NCBI GenBank assembly: GCA_900088475.1 | Contig: FLMG01002360.1 | Span: forward strand, 1 to 10,297 | DNA length: 10,297 nt | Direction: 5' to 3' | DNA from: Hyphochytrium catenoides | Lineage: Eukaryota; Sar; Hyphochytriomycetes; Hyphochytriales; Hyphochytriaceae | Part shown: positions 6,990 through 10,297 of the stretch, in pieces | How the letters are laid out: each line of letters starts with the position of its first letter | How positions within the stretch are numbered: position 1 is the stretch's first letter | Made by a program: the position numbers and the translations under genes | The notes under the pieces: model-generated | The model's database searches: none | What the model saw: only the letters and a program-made list of their open reading frames with translations | Told to the model about the DNA's origin: nothing

Positions 6990-8327
6990 CTAACGCTCCT
7001 GAATGACGCCTAAAGCTCTAGCTGAGCAGTAGACTGAGAAAGCGTCAAACCGCTGCTGGTGCACTCGCACTCTAACCGAGAGAAGCGAGTCCGAATCGGA
7101 ACAAGAAGACAAGGACAGGAAAGCGGGCAGCGGCCGTCCAAAGCAGTTAGCATAGTGCTTTGAGAGCTCAGCGTGCTCTTTGGAGCTTTCTATCAACCCA
7201 AAATCTCTAACAAAGGCTTCCAGTTGTACTGGCGTTGTCATCGTAGTGTAGATAAAGTCTCGCATACTCTTCCCTCCTTCTCCCCTGTCTCCCTCCTCAC
7301 ATCCCATTTCTTCCCTGTCTCTAATCCCAGCGAGCCTTCTTGCCCCTGGGAAACAAGGCCCCAACCGACTCTGCCACATCCTGATCCTTGTCTCTCTCCA
7401 CGCACTCTTGGCAATGGTGATAACAAGGTTATCCCTGAAGAGCTCAGCTCCTTGAACGTCAGAGATAACTACCGAGACCGCTATCATCGTCGACACCCTC
7501 TCTGCTGCATCTAGACCTCGTCTAAGAGCATCATCTAGCACACATTGTCTGAAAGGAGAGAGGGAAAGCTCCTCTGGGGGACAGGAAAAAAGAGAGAGAC
7601 AGTTTAGCTTTTGCACCGCCAAGGATCCGGAGCATATGCTGGCCACAGTGGTGGCACAGACGTCAGAAAAGAGGCTCTTGGTAAGCACATCCTGCCCGTG
7701 GGAGCCGATGAAGAAGTAAGGGATAAGAGAGTCTTCTCCCAGCGGCTCTGTGGGTCGGTTGTGCTGCACACAGTCGGCAGACCACTGATATAAGGCTGTC
7801 ATTATCTGCGCCATGTGCCTCACAGGCAGCAGTGAACTGCTCTGTAGGACCTTCACCACGGCTTCATCAGGAGATCTAAATATTGATTGACAGTGGCACC
7901 GGAGGTTGCACTGTTCATACAGCAACTTCGTGGCTGCCGAAGGAGAGAGACCCAACGCCAATGCCTTCTGCAGGTTCTGTCTTGCCTCCTGCCAATGCCC
8001 TTGCTCGTGCAGGAGATAACCAAGACGGGCGTGCTCTGGTCCTGAGAGGGGCAAGAGTTGGACTGCTAGCATGGCGTCCGGCAGGGCTGTATTGGCTCCC
8101 CGGTGCCTCAGTTCTGCATCACTCCTGAGAGCGTAAAGCTTGCCATTGTCAGGCTCCAGCTCAATAGCGACCGAGTAGAGCTCTACGGCTCTGCGGTAGC
8201 TCTCATTAGCAAAGAGGCGATCTGCTTCTATCTTGGCGCTTTCTGCCGTCCACGCTCCTCGTCCTTTAGTGGACAGCGGGCAATAGCTACTCACTGCTGA
8301 TACTATAGGTTGCCTGCACTCTTGCAT
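6990..8327 (-). CDS. TPR-repeat protein with unassigned C-terminal region
   Basis: This 445-residue ORF starts at ATG 8327 and ends in TAG, directly followed by TAA. Residues about 28-130 form three tetratricopeptide repeats. TPR1 (28-61) is the clearest, with ADRLFANESYRRAVELYSVA and the hallmark acidic-Pro end (ELEPDN). TPR2 covers 62-96 and TPR3 97-130 (ARLGYLLHEQGHWQEARQNL). TPR arrays bind partner proteins, often chaperones or complex subunits. Residues 131-445 contain many cysteines, hydrophobic helices, a Gly/Glu/Arg-rich low-complexity loop (about 334-353) and a serine-rich patch (405-416). I recognise no domain there. No signal peptide or membrane span is evident. The start is supported by an acceptor-like sequence 6 nt upstream and by a TAA in the unspliced upstream frame. 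If the intron is real, the frame could also continue upstream without an ATG. Confidence 0.8.
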   Translation of the reverse strand: MQECRQPIVSAVSSYCPLSTKGRGAWTAESAKIEADRLFANESYRRAVELYSVAIELEPDNGKLYALRSDAELRHRGANTALPDAMLAVQLLPLSGPEHARLGYLLHEQGHWQEARQNLQKALALGLSPSAATKLLYEQCNLRCHCQSIFRSPDEAVVKVLQSSSLLPVRHMAQIMTALYQWSADCVQHNRPTEPLGEDSLIPYFFIGSHGQDVLTKSLFSDVCATTVASICSGSLAVQKLNCLSLFSCPPEELSLSPFRQCVLDDALRRGLDAAERVSTMIAVSVVISDVQGAELFRDNLVITIAKSAWRETRIRMWQSRLGPCFPGARRLAGIRDREEMGCEEGDRGEGGKSMRDFIYTTMTTPVQLEAFVRDFGLIESSKEHAELSKHYANCFGRPLPAFLSLSSCSDSDSLLSVRVRVHQQRFDAFSVYCSARALGVIQER

Positions 8328-8333
8328 GGCTGT

Positions 8334-8370
8334 CTGCAAGAAGGACGGAATGAAAGAAGGGAAGTCTTAC
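8334..8370 (-). other. Candidate 37-nt intron immediately 5' of the TPR gene
   Basis: On the minus strand a GTAAGA donor begins at 8370, followed by an almost pure pyrimidine tract and a CTTGCAG acceptor ending at 8334. This leaves six bases (ACAGCC) before ATG 8327. The intron holds a TAA in the TPR frame. The upstream exon side, back to about 8496, contains no ATG in any frame, so splicing would make 8327 the first ATG. This is the best-formed intron signal in the window. A trans-splice acceptor is the main alternative. Confidence 0.5.
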
Positions 8371-8388
8371 CGTCTGGCTGCGGAGAGA

Positions 8389-8435
8389 AAAGGTAGAGTG
8401 AAAGTGACGGAGAACAAAGGTAGAGTGAACGTGAC
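8389..8435 (+). repeat. Two-copy direct repeat, 27-bp period
   Basis: A 20-bp unit (AAAGGTAGAGTGAAAGTGAC) at 8389-8408 recurs at 8416-8435 with one mismatch (A to C). It lies in the presumed 5' UTR or upstream exon of the TPR gene, just beyond the candidate intron. The period is nine codons. It may be a small tandem duplication or a repeated regulatory site. Confidence 0.85.
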
Positions 8436-8445
8436 AGCTATCAGC

Positions 8446-8458
8446 CGGGGAAACCCCG
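8446..8458 (+). other. Short GC hairpin
   Basis: CGGGG and CCCCG flank an AAA loop, giving a perfect 5-bp stem. It lies 11 bp from the direct repeat upstream of the TPR gene. No function is evident, and a stem of this size can occur by chance. Confidence 0.5.
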
Positions 8459-8499
8459 CCGTTTGGGCCAGAGAGAGACAGGTGGACGATGGAAGGCTG

Positions 8500-8911
8500 A
8501 TAGAGAGAAGAAAAAAGAGAAGGTGTAAGTGGGCATTGGGCTCATTATTGACGCTAAGCTAGAGCACATCTAGACGGTAATGCGGTTCAGAAGGCAGCTA
8601 CTCTCTTTTCTCTTCATCCGTTATTGAGGAGGAAGAGACAAGGGTGATTATGACTGGCGCTTTTGAGAGATAGTGACCCTCAGTCTTGTCTTCTGTCAAG
8701 TTGGAGATGAAAGAAGCTGACCAAGCTTGTCGTCTCTGGACACTTAGTGGCGGTAGGTTAAGGGGTTCCAATCTTCTTCTCTCTGTCTCTGTGTCTCTCG
8801 CTTGCCATTTATCTCTTCACAATGCTCTCACTCCTCTGTCTCTCTCTTTCTGCTTCTGCGGGTGGTCCCCCCTCCACACATTCGCCACGTCAGCACCCGC
8901 CAGACCACGTC
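8500..8911. other. Upstream interval of the TPR gene, no supported gene
   Basis: The sequence is unique up to about 8770, then pyrimidine-rich on the plus strand from 8775 to 8860. A plus-strand ATG at 8707 opens about 88 codons. They run into the GA/GT repeat, and the product is Ser/Leu- then Arg-rich, so I regard it as chance. On the minus strand an acceptor-like CTCTCTATCAG ends at 8497 and might bound a 5' exon of the TPR gene. Confidence 0.4.
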
Positions 8912-8989
8912 GAAGACAGAGGAGAGAGAGAGAGAACGCTGGAGCGAGGGAGAGAAAGAGTGTGTGTGTGTGAGAGAGAGAGAGAGAGT
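8912..8989 (+). repeat. GA array with embedded (TG)n
   Basis: Purine GA repeats surround a (TG)6-type run at about 8960-8972. It lies between the TPR gene and the spliced candidate gene at 9082-9527, both on the minus strand. It is therefore downstream of one and upstream of the other. Confidence 0.95.
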
Positions 8990-9081
8990 AAAGATTCCAC
9001 CACCATGACTAGCCGCTCTTCTTATTGAAAGACATAAATTGTCGTCTCCAGAGCGAAGGGCAGAAAAAGACTCTCAGTAGA

Positions 9082-9527
9082 TCATAAGCCCATCAAAGTA
9101 AGGACCCGCGTACTAGGATGCCACTGAGCTACTATGAGGCGTAGAGAGCCCGACACGCAGCATGCGCTTCCTCCTCGGCTGGACGGGCCCATTGAGGGCT
9201 TGACAAGAGCGGACACTTGCCCTTTCTCCACCACATTGATAGCTTCTGACAGCAGATGATGGAAGAAGCTACTAGCTAGGGAAGAGAGGGACCGGAGATT
9301 TGCATGTGCTCCTCTTCTCTCCTCTGCAGCAGTGTCTCTCTAAGCAGACGAGATTAGAGAGAAGAGAGATAGCACATTATGGAGGAGGAGTTCTGTCCTC
9401 ATGACGAATACTGGGTACTGTCCATCATTGCTGCCTGATGCCTTTTGACCTCTTCTTCTTCTTCAGAAGATCACTTCTGGTTATTCATTATCGTCCTTCT
9501 ACCTGGAAGCTCATCATCCATGGTCAT
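9082..9527 (-). CDS. Inferred three-exon gene, 113-residue protein of unknown function
   Basis: Proposed exons are 9527-9503, 9434-9376 and 9339-9082, joined in frame and ending in TGA. Intron 2 (9375-9340) is 36 nt: GTGCTA donor, dense pyrimidine tract, CTAAT branch-like motif, GCTTAG acceptor. The acceptor supplies the only stop in an otherwise open run of about 130 codons. Intron 1 (9502-9435, 68 nt; GTAGAA donor, CATCAG acceptor) is weaker, because its 3' end is purine-rich. ATG 9527 lies 5 nt after a pyrimidine-tract CACACAG acceptor. The product begins MTMDDELPGSNDGQYPVF. It has a helical, charged-to-hydrophobic core (about 16-75, including LASSFFHHLLSEAINVVEKG), a Gly/Ser/Cys-rich stretch (80-93) and a short hydrophobic tail. 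I do not recognise a family. Exon 3 is better supported than exon 1. Confidence 0.42.
9340..9375 (-). other. Candidate 36-nt intron within the inferred gene
   Basis: GT at 9375-9374 and TAG ending at 9340 enclose pyrimidine-rich sequence with a CTAAT motif 13 nt before the acceptor end. The intron is phase 0 and a multiple of three. Both flanking exons share one frame, and the only in-frame stop is inside the intron. A sense-read TAG is the alternative. Confidence 0.45.
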
Positions 9528-9534
9528 CGTCCCT

Positions 9535-9590
9535 GTGTGGGAAAAGAGAAGAGAAAGCGGGAGAGGAAGAGAGCGAAAGGAGAGAGAGAA
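9535..9590 (+). repeat. Purine tract upstream of the inferred gene
   Basis: Nearly all purine on the plus strand. In the minus sense it is a CT-rich tract that runs into a CACACAG acceptor and then ATG 9527. Possible donors (GTGTTC or GTTATT, near 9593-9600) would make it an intron of about 60-70 nt. Confidence 0.85.
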
Positions 9591-9630
9591 CACTAATAAC
9601 GACATACTTCTACACGTAGAGAACTACTTC

Positions 9631-9957
9631 AGAGAGTAAAAGAGGGACGAGGAGTGCAAAAGAGAGAAAAAGAAAGTGAGCGATAGAGAGGGTAAGAGAG
9701 GAAGAGCGGGAGAGGGAAAGGAGAGAGGGAGGGGGTTGGGGAGAGAAAAAGAGAGAGAAGAAGAACGAAAGAGAGCGAAGAGGGACGAGAGAAAGAGAGA
9801 AAGAGAGAGAGAGACAGACGGTGTGCGAAAGAGAGCGAAAGAGAGAGAAAAGAGGATGGTGACGAGAGAGAGAGAGAAAGAGAGCGAGATGGAGAGGAGA
9901 AGTAGAAAGAGGGAGATAGGAAGAAAGAGAGAGAGAGAGAGAGAAAGAGCAAAACAG
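9631..9957 (+). repeat. Long degenerate GA/GAAA/GCGA purine tract
   Basis: About 325 nt of plus-strand purine with sparse C and T, including GCGAAAGAGA-like units repeated around 9765-9845. All three minus-strand frames and one plus-strand frame stay open through it, but they encode only Ser/Leu or Arg/Glu low complexity. The openness therefore reflects composition, not coding. It is the longest such tract in the window. Confidence 0.95.
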
Positions 9958-10058
9958 TAGTGACACCTGATCGGTCTGAGACGAGTAGTAATACTTTCGT
10001 GCGCTTGGTTTATTAGATAACCCGGGCCATCCACATAGTAATGGGCCTGACGTCCTGA

Positions 10059-10084
10059 GTAACTGCCTCTTGGCAGACAGTTAC
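10059..10084 (+). other. Inverted repeat (bulged hairpin)
   Basis: GTAACT at 10059-10064 pairs with AGTTAC at 10079-10084. Inside it GCC and GGC pair around a TCTT loop, with an asymmetric bulge on the 3' side. It sits in a unique island of about 180 bp between two simple repeats and carries no U-tract, so it is not a bacterial-type terminator. Confidence 0.6.
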
Positions 10085-10102
10085 ACTCCCAACACGTTGT
10101 AC

Positions 10103-10119
10103 TCTTCCTCTCAGGAAGA
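10103..10119 (+). other. Perfect 7-bp hairpin
   Basis: TCTTCCT and AGGAAGA are separated by CTC. It lies 18 bp after the previous inverted repeat. The two together are the only ordered structure in the unique island 9960-10140. Function is unknown. Confidence 0.6.
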
Positions 10120-10140
10120 ACTACTACGCTCTTGATTGTG

Positions 10141-10297
10141 GGAGAGAGAGAGAACGAGGCGAGAGAGACTAAAAAGAGAGAGAATCCGAGACAGAGAGAG
10201 AAAGAGGATGTGGACGGAGAGTGAACGATAGAGTGAGTGTGAGAGTGAGTGAGTGAGAGAGTGAGTGTGTGTGAGTGTGTGTGTGTGTGTGTGTGTG
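10141..10297 (+). repeat. GA array grading into GTGA and (GT)n
   Basis: GA-rich sequence changes at about 10220 to GTGA/GAGT tetranucleotide repeats and ends the window as a pure GT run of at least 23 nt (10275-10297). The array continues beyond the window. The order GA, then GTGA, then GT suggests stepwise point change and slippage. Confidence 0.95.

Noticed and set aside
7173-8300. Plus- and minus-strand ORFs overlapping the TPR gene
   Set aside because: They are shadows of the TPR reading frame, with no independent start context or motif.
8686-8973. Plus-strand ORF of 95 codons
   Set aside because: It has a non-ATG start. The product is Ser/Leu-rich, then Arg-rich as it enters the GA/GT repeat, with no domain.
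9082-9130. tRNA A-box-like TAGCTCAGTGG on the minus strand
   Set aside because: No matching acceptor stem, anticodon arm or B box follows, and the stretch is explained as coding sequence of exon 3 in the inferred gene.
2582-9342. TAG used as a sense codon
   Set aside because: In-frame TAGs appear in the 2842 and 9527 candidates. However, the two clear genes contain no internal TAG, the TPR gene ends in TAG, and GT-AG segments can remove the others.
9379-9619. Plus-strand spliced model starting MEEEFCPHDEYW at 9379
   Set aside because: It has a plausible 52-nt intron, but it is the complement of the better-supported minus-strand exon 2. Its second exon soon becomes Arg/Glu repeat.
9610-10034. 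Three long overlapping minus-strand frames and one plus-strand frame of 94-136 codons
   Set aside because: They read through a purine/pyrimidine repeat and encode only Ser/Leu or Arg/Glu low complexity. All frames are open at once, as expected from composition.
1-10297. Transposon, CRISPR or virus-derived element
   Set aside because: I found no terminal inverted repeats, integrase, transposase or reverse-transcriptase motifs, and no regularly spaced repeats. The repeats present are simple microsatellites.

Overview
The window looks like nuclear DNA from a microbial eukaryote whose lineage I cannot fix. Three things point that way. Genes are separated by long simple repeats, mostly (GA/CT)n with some (GT)n. 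Candidate GT-AG introns of about 36-37 nt sit at gene 5' ends. The best recognised protein is a eukaryotic-type, multi-membrane-span sphingoid-base/sphingosine-1-phosphate phosphatase. I see no bacterial operon structure, phage genes, CRISPR array, rRNA or convincing tRNA.

Layout from left to right. Positions 1-3742 carry no gene I can name: a terminal (CT)13, an AT-richer stretch, a (GA)n array near 1.4 kb, C/T-rich non-coding DNA, a purine tract at 2868-3043 and a (GA)n array at 3219-3312. Two weak start-exon candidates on the minus strand lie just downstream, in the sense direction, of the last two tracts. The PAP2-type lipid phosphatase occupies 3743-5203 on the minus strand. An unassigned open frame (5248-5510) and a (GA)n array lie on its 5' side. 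A 72-codon ORF (6591-6809, plus strand) and a TPR-repeat gene (6990-8327, minus strand) converge with 180 bp between their stop codons. Further right, at 9082-9527 on the minus strand, I infer a previously unlisted gene of three short exons encoding a 113-residue protein. The rest is long purine-rich repeats, a short unique island with two hairpins, and a terminal GTGA/GT array.

The genes do not form an obvious pathway. The shared signal is architectural. Several minus-strand start codons lie 3-6 nt after a pyrimidine-tract plus AG that looks like a 3' splice acceptor, often with a long sense-strand CT tract further upstream. This could reflect 36-37 nt introns in 5' UTRs, or spliced-leader trans-splicing acceptors. 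Transcript data would decide between them.
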